From Massilia eurypsychrophila (GTDB lineage Bacteria > Pseudomonadota > Gammaproteobacteria > Burkholderiales > Burkholderiaceae_D), in the NCBI RefSeq assembly GCF_002760655.1, contig NZ_PDOC01000001.1:310001-374000 (forward strand): a DNA stretch of 64,000 nt, given 5' to 3'. Positions 20,001-26,892 of the stretch are shown in pieces; the stretch's first letter is position 1, and every line of letters begins with the position of its first letter. The notes beneath the pieces are model-generated. The model saw nothing but the letters and a program-made list of their open reading frames with translations, searched no databases and was not told the DNA's origin. Made by a program: the position numbers and the translations under genes.

Positions 20001-20695
20001 ACGTCAACCGAAATATCGTCGGCGCCGTGGTCGGCGTGCAGCCGTTCGGCGGCGAAGGCAAGTCCGGCACCGGCCCGAAAGCGGGCGGTCCGCTGTACAT
20101 CAAGCGCCTGCAGCGCGCCGCGCCGCCGCTGCTGCGCCACGAACGCCAGGCCACGCCGGGACTCGACGCGCTGATGGTGTGGGCGCGCACGCACGGCCAG
20201 CAGCGCGTGGTGGCATTGGCCGAACAGTACATGCGCACGACCTTGCTCGGCACCACGCTGGCGCTGCCGGGGCCGACGGGCGAGCGCAACACGCTGTCGT
20301 TCGCCAACCGCGGCACGGTGCTGTGCGCCGCCAAGCACATCGGCGTGCTGCTCAACCAGCTGGCCGCAGTGCTGGCGACCGGCAACCGCGCGGTGGTGAT
20401 GGCCGGTTCCGGCCACCTGCTGCCGGAAGGCTTGCCGCCGGAGGTGCGCGACCGCATCCAGGTCATCGCCAATCTCGACGAATGCACTTCTGCGTTCCAG
20501 GTGGCGCTGGTGGAGGCGTCCGTCGCCGACGCCCTGCGCACGAAACTTGCCGGCCGGGACGGTGCAATCATCGGCATCGTCGACACCACCGAAGAAGGTG
20601 CGATCCCGTTGTGGCGCCTGGTCGCCGAGCGCGCGCTGTGTGTCAACACGACCGCCGCTGGCGGTAACGCAAGCCTCATGACACTGGGTCTGTAA
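17042..20695 (+). CDS. putA: Bifunctional proline dehydrogenase / delta-1-pyrroline-5-carboxylate dehydrogenase
   Basis: PutA oxidises proline to glutamate in two steps with FAD and NAD+, feeding electrons to the membrane quinone pool. The 1217 residues run: Pro/Ala-rich N-terminus, helical domain to about 150, PRODH barrel about 180-490 (GPGISVKLSALHPRY, VRLVKGAYWDAEIK), P5C dehydrogenase about 540-1010 (SPWNFPLAIFTGQ, IAETGGQNALIVD, SAGQRCSALR with the catalytic Cys) and a C-terminal ALDH-like domain. The N-terminal ribbon-helix-helix DNA-binding domain of trifunctional PutA is absent. The first codons contain a 9-base tandem repeat (encoding repeated Pro-Ser-Ala). Regulation is probably by the divergent Lrp gene. 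Confidence 0.96.
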   Translation: MQNPAPSAPSAPSAPFASLQAEIKPEQTPLRAAVTAAYRRDEAGAVESLLAQGARANADAGALAHKLVSQVREKRTRSSGVDALMHEFSLSSEEGVALMCLAEALLRIPDSQTADRLIADKISKGDWRKHLGESPSLFVNAATWGLLITGKLVGTSSETGLGSALTKLIGKGGEPLIRKGVDLAMRMLGNQFVTGQTIDEALKNSRDNEARGYRYSYDMLGEAALTELDAQNYYASYETAIHAIGKASNGRGIKDGPGISVKLSALHPRYSRAQHARVMAELLPRVRTLVLLAKHYNIGLNIDAEEADRLEISLDLMEAMAFDPELAGFDGIGFVVQAYQKRCPFVIDYLADLAKRSGRKFMVRLVKGAYWDAEIKRAQVDGMPGYPVYTRKVYTDVSYLTCAKKLLAASELLYPQFATHNAHSLAVIYTWARQDGISNYEFQCLHGMGETLYDQVVGKENLDKPCRIYAPVGSHETLLAYLVRRLLENGANSSFVNQIVDQKVSIESLIADPFDVARVQGGVPHPGIALPVHLFGAERKNSSGIDLTNENVLTDLAASLAARRVYDAAPLIDGPLASSAWGEITNPANHADVVGHVQEATSADVETALAGATAFAMDWQTTEPSIRADTLARVADLFEENCQELMALAVREAGKSLPNAIAEVREAVDFLRYYAAQVHGSANTLALGPVACISPWNFPLAIFTGQVAAALAAGNVVLAKPAEQTPLIAHRAVQLFHQAGIPKGALQFLPGRGEVVGAALTADARVRGVIFTGSTEVAQLINRTLAKRSLDESNEIPLIAETGGQNALIVDSSALPEQVVQDALSSAFDSAGQRCSALRVLFLQEEIADKTIRMLKGAMQELRVGVPDRLSTDIGPVIDAEARDNLLAHIARTKLKAKSFYSLPLPEGLEAQGTFVAPTLLEIGALSELTQEVFGPVLHIIRYKRAALPQLIDSINTSGFGLTLGVHSRIDETIDFIASHAHVGNIYVNRNIVGAVVGVQPFGGEGKSGTGPKAGGPLYIKRLQRAAPPLLRHERQATPGLDALMVWARTHGQQRVVALAEQYMRTTLLGTTLALPGPTGERNTLSFANRGTVLCAAKHIGVLLNQLAAVLATGNRAVVMAGSGHLLPEGLPPEVRDRIQVIANLDECTSAFQVALVEASVADALRTKLAGRDGAIIGIVDTTEEGAIPLWRLVAERALCVNTTAAGGNASLMTLGL

Positions 20696-20731
20696 TGATG
20701 CAGATGTTCGTTTTACAACTTGGAGGAAGAC

Positions 20732-21847
20732 ATGATAGTCGGGGTCCCAAAAGAAATTAAGAACAATGAGTACCGGGTCGGCCTGACGCCGCCCAGCGTG
20801 CGCGAACTGACCTCGCGGGGTCACCAGGTGCTGGTGCAAAAGAACGCCGGCGCCGAGATCGGCTTGCCTGACGAACAGTACGTTGCGGCGGGCGCGTCGA
20901 TTGTTGCTACGGCGAAGGAAATCTTTGCCCGCGCGGAAATGATAGTCAAGGTCAAGGAGCCGCAGCCGGGCGAGTGCGCCATGCTCGGCAAAGGCCAGAT
21001 CCTGTACACCTACCTGCACCTGGCGCCGGATCCGGAACAGACGGCGGCGCTGGTGCGCTCGGGCGCAGTCTGTATCGCCTACGAGACCATCACCGGCGCC
21101 GGCGGCGGCTTGCCGCTGCTCGCGCCGATGAGCGAAGTGGCCGGCCGCATGGCCATCCAGGCCGGCGCGGCCCACCTCGAGAAATCCAAGGGCGGCATGG
21201 GCTTGCTGCTCGGCGGCGTGCCTGGCGTGGCTGCCGGCCACATCGTCATCATCGGCGCCGGCGTGGTCGGCAGCAATGCGCTGCAGATGGCGGTGGGCAC
21301 CGGCGCGCGCGTCACCGTGCTCGACAAGAACATGGACCGCCTGCGCCAGCTCGACCTGATTTTCGGCAACCGCATCTCGACCTTGTACTCGAACGCCCAC
21401 GCGATTGAGGAAGCGGTGCTGTCGGCCGACCTGGTGATCGGCGGCGTGCTGGTACCTGGCGCCGCGGCGCCGAAGCTGGTCACGCGCGACATGATTTCGC
21501 GCATGAAGCCGGGCGCGGTGGTGGTCGACGTCGCCATCGACCAGGGCGGTTGCTTCGAGACCTCGCACGCGACGACGCACGCCGATCCGACCTTCGTGAT
21601 CGATGGCGTGGTGCACTACTGCGTGGCCAACATGCCAGGCGCCGTGGCCCGCACCTCGACCTTTGCGCTCAACAACGCCACCATCGGCCACGCAGTGGCA
21701 TTGGCGGCCAAAGGCTGGCAGCAGGCCATGCGCGACGACCCGCACCTGAAAAACGGCCTGAACGTTTGCATGGGCAAGGTCACCTATGCGGCGGTGGCCG
21801 AAGCGCTTGACTACGCCTACGTGCCGGCGGACTCGATGCTGGGCTAG
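20732..21847 (+). CDS. ald: Alanine dehydrogenase
   Basis: Catalyses NAD-dependent oxidative deamination of alanine to pyruvate and ammonium. The 371 residues from ATG 20732 fit the hexameric Ald family: MIVGVPKEIKNNEYRVGLTP, a Rossmann motif IIGAGVVGSNALQMA, and PGAVARTSTFALNNATI near the C-terminus. The upstream in-frame TTG at 20720 is rejected because the Shine-Dalgarno GGAGGA (20722-20727) lies between it and the ATG. It begins 36 bp after putA and is probably cotranscribed, making an amino-acid catabolic unit. Its stop codon overlaps that of the convergent nucleosidase gene. Confidence 0.96.
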   Translation: MIVGVPKEIKNNEYRVGLTPPSVRELTSRGHQVLVQKNAGAEIGLPDEQYVAAGASIVATAKEIFARAEMIVKVKEPQPGECAMLGKGQILYTYLHLAPDPEQTAALVRSGAVCIAYETITGAGGGLPLLAPMSEVAGRMAIQAGAAHLEKSKGGMGLLLGGVPGVAAGHIVIIGAGVVGSNALQMAVGTGARVTVLDKNMDRLRQLDLIFGNRISTLYSNAHAIEEAVLSADLVIGGVLVPGAAAPKLVTRDMISRMKPGAVVVDVAIDQGGCFETSHATTHADPTFVIDGVVHYCVANMPGAVARTSTFALNNATIGHAVALAAKGWQQAMRDDPHLKNGLNVCMGKVTYAAVAEALDYAYVPADSMLG

Positions 21848-22617
21848 ACCGATTGGCGGCAAAAGCGCCTGACGATATGAAACGCGTAACAAGCGGCGAC
21901 CGATTTCACGAAACGTAGAAAATCGGTCGCCGCGTCTTCGTTGGCGTTGTCAGAAATAGTCCGGATCACGGCGAACGGCACACCCAGCTCGAAGCACACC
22001 TGCGCCACCGCCGCCCCCTCCATCTCGACCGCTAGCAGGCCCGGATGGGACGTGTTCAACCGTTCGATATGGCCGCGGCTGGTGACGAACTGGTCGCCGC
22101 TGGCAATCAGGCCGCGGTGCACCTGAGGCTTCCCGAGTCCGAATACCTGGCGGTCTTCCAGGCCGATCACTTCCAAAAAGTCCGATTCCAGGAAACCGAG
22201 CGCCGCTCCAGCCAGCTGGGTTGACATCCGCGCATCGGAAGCAAAGTTGGCAATGCCGGTCAATGGCACCTCGTAACGGGGAAAGAGAGGACTGGCGTCC
22301 AGATCGTGCTGAACCAGCGACTCGCCGATCACGATGTCGCCCACGCGCACGCCGGCATCACCTGAACCTGCCACACCGGTGACCAGGATGTGGGTAACTC
22401 CAAACTTCTCCACAAGCATGGCGGCCGTCATCGATGCCGCGACCTTGCCAATACGCGACAGGACGCACACAGCGTCGATTCCCCACAACTGGCCGACAGA
22501 GTAGTCGCGCATGCCGTGGATGACCGTGGCGGCCCCATGCATGGCTTGCACGAGTCCTTCCTGTTCTTCATGAAGGGCGCTGATGATCCCCAAGCGCTTG
22601 ATTTTGTGGTGATTCAT
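21844..22617 (-). CDS. 5'-methylthioadenosine/S-adenosylhomocysteine nucleosidase
   Basis: Cleaves MTA or SAH (or related nucleosides) at the glycosidic bond to give adenine, recycling SAM by-products. The 257 residues from ATG 22617 (MNHHKIKRLGIISALHEEQE) fit the Pfs/nucleoside phosphorylase fold: GIISALHEE is the N-terminal catalytic Glu region, VTGVAGSGD the phosphate/ribose loop, VEMEGAAVAQV the nucleoside-binding Met-Glu motif and VIRTISDNAN the region with the catalytic Asp. The upstream 12-codon extension is not supported. Its leader runs into the candidate origin region. Confidence 0.9.
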   Translation of the reverse strand: MNHHKIKRLGIISALHEEQEGLVQAMHGAATVIHGMRDYSVGQLWGIDAVCVLSRIGKVAASMTAAMLVEKFGVTHILVTGVAGSGDAGVRVGDIVIGESLVQHDLDASPLFPRYEVPLTGIANFASDARMSTQLAGAALGFLESDFLEVIGLEDRQVFGLGKPQVHRGLIASGDQFVTSRGHIERLNTSHPGLLAVEMEGAAVAQVCFELGVPFAVIRTISDNANEDAATDFLRFVKSVAACYAFHIVRRFCRQSV

Positions 22618-22669
22618 ATTTCTGGAACACGGTTTTTCAGGGCTTGTCCACATTGTTCGCCGCGTTTAC

Positions 22670-22735
22670 TGTTTTATACAAAGATATATATATAAATTTA
22701 GTAGTAATAGTAAACGGCGATTTTTTTGTGGATAA
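22670..22735 (-). other. Origin unwinding unit 1: AT-rich DNA, DnaA-trio triplets, GC spacer, DnaA box
   Basis: Read on the minus strand: exact DnaA box TTATCCACA (22735-22727), a 13-base spacer containing CGCCG, then complements of five triplets TAG-TAG-TAA-TAG-TAA (22699-22713 on plus), then the AT-rich run ATATATATATAAAT. On the strand DnaA would bind, the triplets read 3'-(G/A)AT-5', matching the DnaA-trio consensus. Confidence 0.65.
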
Positions 22736-22884
22736 GTCGGATTTTATCAACAGGCTCAACGGCTTACAGCGTTTACAAGTACGCTTAAAAACATTGTATC
22801 CAGTTGGGATCATTGTTGGATAAAAAATCGGCTGCGTACAAATGCATGAGTTCTGCACATTGAACCCTGTGGATATCCAACAGC

Positions 22885-22893
22885 TTATCCACA
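22885..22893 (+). promoter_or_regulatory. DnaA box TTATCCACA
   Basis: Exact consensus DnaA box inside the candidate origin, with a one-mismatch box in the opposite orientation 8 bp to its left (22868-22876). Confidence 0.8.
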
Positions 22894-23101
22894 GCTGCCA
22901 ACGCCCTTGCCGTCATCATCGCGAAAGCAGGGATCCATGCTGAGCTGTCAAAAATTTAAAGTTATCAAAAGAGCTTGCTCATCGATTTGCGAATTTCAAA
23001 ACAGCCTGCACAAAAAATAGTCATCAACTTCCGCGTCGTTTTTGACCGCCGAAGGTCTAACAAGAGAGGTTTTCGCGACTTTCGGCCTCGCTTTTCGCAT
23101 G

Positions 23102-23172
23102 CTTGTTTACTTAAACAAGTAAGAATATAACCTTAGTAGTAGTAGTTAACGTAGGCCATTTTCTGTGGATAA
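23102..23172 (-). other. Origin unwinding unit 2: AT-rich DNA, DnaA-trio triplets, GC spacer, DnaA box
   Basis: Same orientation and order as unit 1, about 435 bp to the right: exact DnaA box on the minus strand (23164-23172), an 18-base spacer with AGGCC, four perfect TAG triplets (23134-23145 on plus), then AT-rich DNA including AAGAATATAA. Flanking bases such as GTTTACT are shared with unit 1, suggesting duplication. Confidence 0.65.
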
Positions 23173-23285
23173 GCTGTTATTTCCCTTTGTAATCAATAGC
23201 TTGCGCGATGTATAAACTGGTTAACGACTTTGTATGCGGCTGGTAGCAATTCTGGACAAATTCCAGGGTGTGAATAAAATAGGGT

Positions 23286-23294
23286 TTATCCACA
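23286..23294 (+). promoter_or_regulatory. DnaA box TTATCCACA
   Basis: Exact consensus box, 45 bp before the nitronate monooxygenase start, facing a one-mismatch box at 23304-23312 on the minus strand. Confidence 0.8.
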
Positions 23295-23320
23295 AACCGT
23301 ACCTGTGGATATTCATAGAC

Positions 23321-23329
23321 TTATCCACA
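23321..23329 (+). promoter_or_regulatory. DnaA box overlapping the Shine-Dalgarno of the next gene
   Basis: Exact TTATCCACA whose last base is the first base of AGGAGG (23329-23334), the ribosome-binding site of the gene starting at 23339. DnaA binding here would sit across the 5' end of that gene. Confidence 0.75.
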
Positions 23330-23338
23330 GGAGGCCGT

Positions 23339-24376
23339 ATGGACGTGTTGTCGCTAATGGAATTTCCAATCGTTCAAGGCCCGATGGCCGGGGGCTCATG
23401 CACTCCTGCCCTGGTGGCCGGTGTCTCCAACGCTGGCGGACTGGGCAGCTTGCCCGGGTCCTTGCTGTCCCCCGCGGCGATCCGTGACCAGGTCGGCCAG
23501 ATCCGCACGATGACCGATCGGCCATTCCAGCTCAACTTCTTCGTGCAGCCCACGCCAGCGCCAAGCGAACAGGAAGTCAGCGCCGGCGTCGAGTTGTTGC
23601 GCCCCATCTGGCAAAGCCTGGGCTGGACGGACCTGCCGGTTCCCGCGCAATGGTGTCAGGACTTCAGCGCCCAGTTCGAAACCCTGCTCGAGCTAAGGCC
23701 CGCCGCCGCCAGCTTTACCTTTGACATCCTGAGCGCGAGCCAGGTCGAGCGGCTGCACTCAGCCGGCATCGCCGTCATCGGCACCATCACCACTGTCGAC
23801 GAAGCGCGGGCCTGGGAGGCGATCGGCGCCGATGCGGTGGTGGCTTCCGGCGTCGAGGCGGGCGGCCATCGAGGCACTTTCCTCGGTCCGCAAGAGGAAG
23901 CGACGCTGTCGGCGCGCCAGCTGTGGCCGCTGGTTGCAGAGGCTGTGCGCATTCCCGTCATCGCCGCCGGCGGCATCATGACCGGGGTCGACATCAGGGA
24001 AGCTCTGTCGCTGGGCGCCAAGGCAGTGCAGATGGGCACCGCCTTCCTCGTCACCGACGAATCCGGCATCCATCCGGCCTACAAGCAAAAGCTGCTGTCG
24101 GGCCACGGTCTGACGACCCGGCTGACCCGCAGCTTCTCAGGTCGCTACGCCCGCGGCGTAGAAAATCGTTTCATGGAGCAAATGGAGAGTGTGGAGACGC
24201 AAGTTCCAGCGTATCCTGTGCAAAATGCATTGACAGCAAGCATACGAGCGGCTGCGGCCAAAAGCGGCGACACCGAACTGATGTCGCTGTGGGCCGGCGC
24301 CGAAGTCGGCCGCGCCCGCGCGCTGTCGGTCGCACAACTGATGCAAACGCTGGTGGCGGAGATGCGCCCAACTTGA
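23339..24376 (+). CDS. Nitronate monooxygenase (class I, 2-nitropropane dioxygenase-like)
   Basis: FMN-dependent enzyme that oxidises alkyl nitronates such as propionate-3-nitronate. It has 345 residues from ATG 23339 with AGGAGG five bases upstream; an upstream in-frame start (23234) would run through DnaA boxes and lacks family sequence. The N-terminus MDVLSLMEFPIVQGPMAGGS, the SNAGGLGSLPG loop, ASGVEAGGHRG with the catalytic His, and AAGGIMTGVDIREALSLGA with GTAFLVTDE (FMN phosphate site) are class I features. The next gene starts 10 bp later. A second, different family member is at 60946. Confidence 0.9.
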   Translation: MDVLSLMEFPIVQGPMAGGSCTPALVAGVSNAGGLGSLPGSLLSPAAIRDQVGQIRTMTDRPFQLNFFVQPTPAPSEQEVSAGVELLRPIWQSLGWTDLPVPAQWCQDFSAQFETLLELRPAAASFTFDILSASQVERLHSAGIAVIGTITTVDEARAWEAIGADAVVASGVEAGGHRGTFLGPQEEATLSARQLWPLVAEAVRIPVIAAGGIMTGVDIREALSLGAKAVQMGTAFLVTDESGIHPAYKQKLLSGHGLTTRLTRSFSGRYARGVENRFMEQMESVETQVPAYPVQNALTASIRAAAAKSGDTELMSLWAGAEVGRARALSVAQLMQTLVAEMRPT

Positions 24377-24386
24377 GGAGCCTTGA

Positions 24387-26012
24387 TTGGAATCGGCAGG
24401 ACAATACGACTACATTATCGTGGGCGCCGGCACTGCCGGCTGCCTGCTGGCAAACCGCCTCACGCGCAAGAAAGACACCACCGTCCTGCTGATCGAGGCC
24501 GGCGGCAAGGACGATTACCTGTGGATTCACATCCCGGTCGGCTATCTGCATTGCATTGGCAATCCGCGCACCGACTGGCTCTACAAGACTGAAGCGGACG
24601 CCGGCATCGGCGGCCGCTCGCTGATTTATCCGCGCGGCAAAGTGCTGGGTGGCAGTTCGTCGATCAACGGCATGATCTACATGCGCGGCCAGTCCGGCGA
24701 CTACGATCGCTGGGCCGAGCTGACCGGCGACCCGGGTTGGGCGTGGGACAAGGTGCTGCCGCTGTTCATGAAAACCGAGGACCACCACGGCGGCGCCAAC
24801 GCCAATCACGGCGGCGGCGGCGAGTGGCGCGTCGAGAAACAGCGGCTGTCGTGGCAGATCCTCGACGCCTTCCGCGATGCCGCCGATGAGACTGGCATCC
24901 CGAAAGTCGACGATTTCAATACCGGCGACAACGAAGGCTGCTCGTATTTCGAGGTCAACCAGCGCCGCGGCATCCGCTGGAATACCGCGAAAGCGTTCCT
25001 GAAACCGATCGCCGGGCGCGAAAACCTGACCATCATGACCGGCTGCCATGTCGAGCGCTTGATCATCGAGCACACGGAAAAGGGCGCCGTATGCCGCGGC
25101 GTCGAGTTTTTCGGCGGCGGCAGGAAATTTCGCGCCGATGCAGTGCAGGAAACCTTGCTGGCAGCGGGCGCGATCGGCTCGCCGCAGATCCTGCAGCTGT
25201 CCGGCATCGGGCCGGCGGCCGCCTTGCAGCAGGTCGGCATCACGCCGATGGTCGACGCCCCCGGGGTTGGCGAAAACCTGCAGGACCACCTGCAATTGCG
25301 GATGATCTTCAAGATCAACGGCGCCAAGACGCTCAACACCAGCGCCGCAAGCTGGTTCGGCAAGATGAAAATCGGCCTCGAATACGCCGTGCGCCAGAGC
25401 GGACCGATGTCGATGGCGCCGTCGCAGCTGGGCGCGTTCGCCAGGTCCGACGCCGGCCAGGCCAGCGCCAACCTGCAATATCACGTGCAGCCGCTGTCGC
25501 TGGAAAAGTTCGGCGATCCGCTGCATCCGTTCCCGGCGTTTACCGCCAGCGTCTGCAATCTGCGCCCAACCTCGCGCGGACACGTACGCATTGCCAGCAA
25601 CGACAGCTACGCGCCGCCGAAGATTTCACCGAATTACCTGAGCACGGCGGCGGACCGCAAGACCGCGGCCGCGGCGCTGACGCTCACGCGCAAGATTGTT
25701 ACGGCGCCGGCACTGTCCAAATACAAGCCGGAAGAATTCAAGCCGGGCATTCATTACCGCACCGAAGACGAGCTGGCCGAAGCGGCCGGCCTGATCGGCA
25801 CGACGATCTTCCACCCGGTCGGCACCTGCAAGATGGGCAAGGTTGACGACCCGATGTCGGTGGTCGACAGTGAATTGCGCGTCATCGGAGTGGGGGGCTT
25901 GCGCGTTATTGATGCATCGATCATGCCGAACATCACTTCTGGCAACACGAATTCGCCGACGTTAATGATCGCCGAGCGGGCTGCGGAGCTCATCGCGGCA
26001 ACACCGAGGTGA
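24387..26012 (+). CDS. GMC family oxidoreductase (choline/alcohol dehydrogenase-like)
   Basis: A 541-residue FAD flavoprotein oxidising an alcohol. It starts at TTG 24387 with GAGGAG six bases upstream (MESAGQYDYIIVGAGTAGCL). The N-terminal GxGxxG dinucleotide fold, the GMC signatures PRGKVLGGSSSINGMIYMRG and GAIGSPQILQLSGIGP, and the C-terminal FHPVGTCKMG with NSPTLMIAE carry the catalytic His/Asn pair. It resembles choline dehydrogenase, but the substrate is open. It is 10 bp downstream of the nitronate monooxygenase and upstream of an ABC uptake operon, which may import its substrate. Confidence 0.93.
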   Translation: MESAGQYDYIIVGAGTAGCLLANRLTRKKDTTVLLIEAGGKDDYLWIHIPVGYLHCIGNPRTDWLYKTEADAGIGGRSLIYPRGKVLGGSSSINGMIYMRGQSGDYDRWAELTGDPGWAWDKVLPLFMKTEDHHGGANANHGGGGEWRVEKQRLSWQILDAFRDAADETGIPKVDDFNTGDNEGCSYFEVNQRRGIRWNTAKAFLKPIAGRENLTIMTGCHVERLIIEHTEKGAVCRGVEFFGGGRKFRADAVQETLLAAGAIGSPQILQLSGIGPAAALQQVGITPMVDAPGVGENLQDHLQLRMIFKINGAKTLNTSAASWFGKMKIGLEYAVRQSGPMSMAPSQLGAFARSDAGQASANLQYHVQPLSLEKFGDPLHPFPAFTASVCNLRPTSRGHVRIASNDSYAPPKISPNYLSTAADRKTAAAALTLTRKIVTAPALSKYKPEEFKPGIHYRTEDELAEAAGLIGTTIFHPVGTCKMGKVDDPMSVVDSELRVIGVGGLRVIDASIMPNITSGNTNSPTLMIAERAAELIAATPR

Positions 26013-26121
26013 GGCGATTCGGGGCGAAATGGTAGTTATACCGTATTGTGACGAAATTTTATTGTGTGTATTATCGTGAAAAAAATACATAGCAGTATGA
26101 TAAAAATATCTCGGAGACCCA

Positions 26122-26892
26122 ATGACGGATGTCATATTACAGACGAAAAACCTGACCAAAGAGTTCAAAGGTTTCACAGCGGTAAGTGACGTCAATCTCA
26201 GCGTCGAGCGTGGGCATATCCATGCGCTGATCGGCCCGAACGGCGCCGGCAAGACCACCTGTTTCAACCTGCTGACCAAGTTCCTGGTGCCGACGTCGGG
26301 CCATATCCTGTTCAACGGCAAGGACATCACCGCTGCCAAGCCGGCGCAGATCGCCCGCATGGGCATCATCCGCTCGTTCCAGATTTCGGCCGTGTTCCCG
26401 CACCTGACGGTGCTGCAGAATGTGCGCATCGGCTTGCAGCGCGAACTGGGCACGTCGTTCAATTTCTGGCAGAGCGAGCGCTCACTGTCGCGCCTCGACG
26501 ACCGCGCCATGCAGTTGCTGGCCGAGGTCGACCTGACCGAATTCGCCGACACCATCACCGTCGACATGCCGTACGGGCGCAAGCGCGCGCTGGAAATTGC
26601 CACCACCCTGGCGATGCAGCCCGAGCTGATGCTGCTCGACGAGCCGACCCAGGGCATGGGCCACGAAGACGTCCACCGCGTCACCGAGCTGATCAAAAAA
26701 GTATCGGCCGGCCGCACCATCCTGATGGTCGAACATAATATGAACGTGGTTTCCGGTATTTGCGACAAGATTTCAGTGCTGCAGCGCGGCGCCATGCTGG
26801 CCGAAGGCACCTATGCCGAGGTATCGCGCAACCCGCAGGTGATGGAAGCCTACATGGGCACCACCAGCGCCGACCTGGAAGGAGCGCACTGA
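26122..26892 (+). CDS. livG: Branched-chain amino acid-type ABC transporter ATP-binding protein (LivG type)
   Basis: A 256-residue LivG-type ATPase, first gene of a five-gene uptake operon. Walker A is GPNGAGKTT, the signature region reads MPYGRKRALEIATTL (LivG-type replacement of LSGGQ) and Walker B is LMLLDEPTQGMG. The characteristic LivG start (ILQTKNLTKEFKGFTAVSDV) is present. Its stop overlaps the next start by one base. A CGGAG Shine-Dalgarno precedes ATG 26122. Branched-chain amino acids, amides or aromatic acids are all possible substrates for such systems. Confidence 0.9.
   Translation: MTDVILQTKNLTKEFKGFTAVSDVNLSVERGHIHALIGPNGAGKTTCFNLLTKFLVPTSGHILFNGKDITAAKPAQIARMGIIRSFQISAVFPHLTVLQNVRIGLQRELGTSFNFWQSERSLSRLDDRAMQLLAEVDLTEFADTITVDMPYGRKRALEIATTLAMQPELMLLDEPTQGMGHEDVHRVTELIKKVSAGRTILMVEHNMNVVSGICDKISVLQRGAMLAEGTYAEVSRNPQVMEAYMGTTSADLEGAH

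Larger units (their letters stand above)
22618..23338. other. Candidate replication origin region (oriC-like): DnaA boxes, two DnaA-trio units, AT-rich DNA
   Basis: A 721-bp gene-free, AT-rich stretch between the nucleosidase and nitronate monooxygenase genes. I see five exact TTATCCACA boxes (22727-22735 minus, 22885-22893 plus, 23164-23172 minus, 23286-23294 plus, 23321-23329 plus) and one-mismatch boxes at 22644-22652, 22744-22752, 22868-22876 and 23304-23312. Two boxes are each followed, in the same orientation, by a GC-containing spacer and a run of TAG/TAA triplets next to AT-rich DNA, the arrangement described as the basal unwinding system of bacterial origins. mnmG, rsmG, parAB, atp and parS sites lie within 25 kb. 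dnaA is not in the window. An alternative is a DnaA-titration locus. Confidence 0.72.

Noticed and set aside
20720-20731. TTG start for alanine dehydrogenase
   Set aside because: The ribosome-binding site lies between this TTG and the better ATG.
18773-21892. Minus-strand open frame of over 1000 codons across putA and ald
   Set aside because: It is antisense to two well-supported genes, has a repetitive His/Arg/Ala composition and no recognisable domain. Such frames are normal in GC-rich DNA.
23234-23338. Longer start for the nitronate monooxygenase
   Set aside because: It would run through two DnaA boxes, and a good Shine-Dalgarno stands before ATG 23339.
22618-23338. Plasmid origin or phage attachment region
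   Set aside because: No Rep, integrase or direct-repeat att pair is visible; the surroundings are core chromosomal genes.
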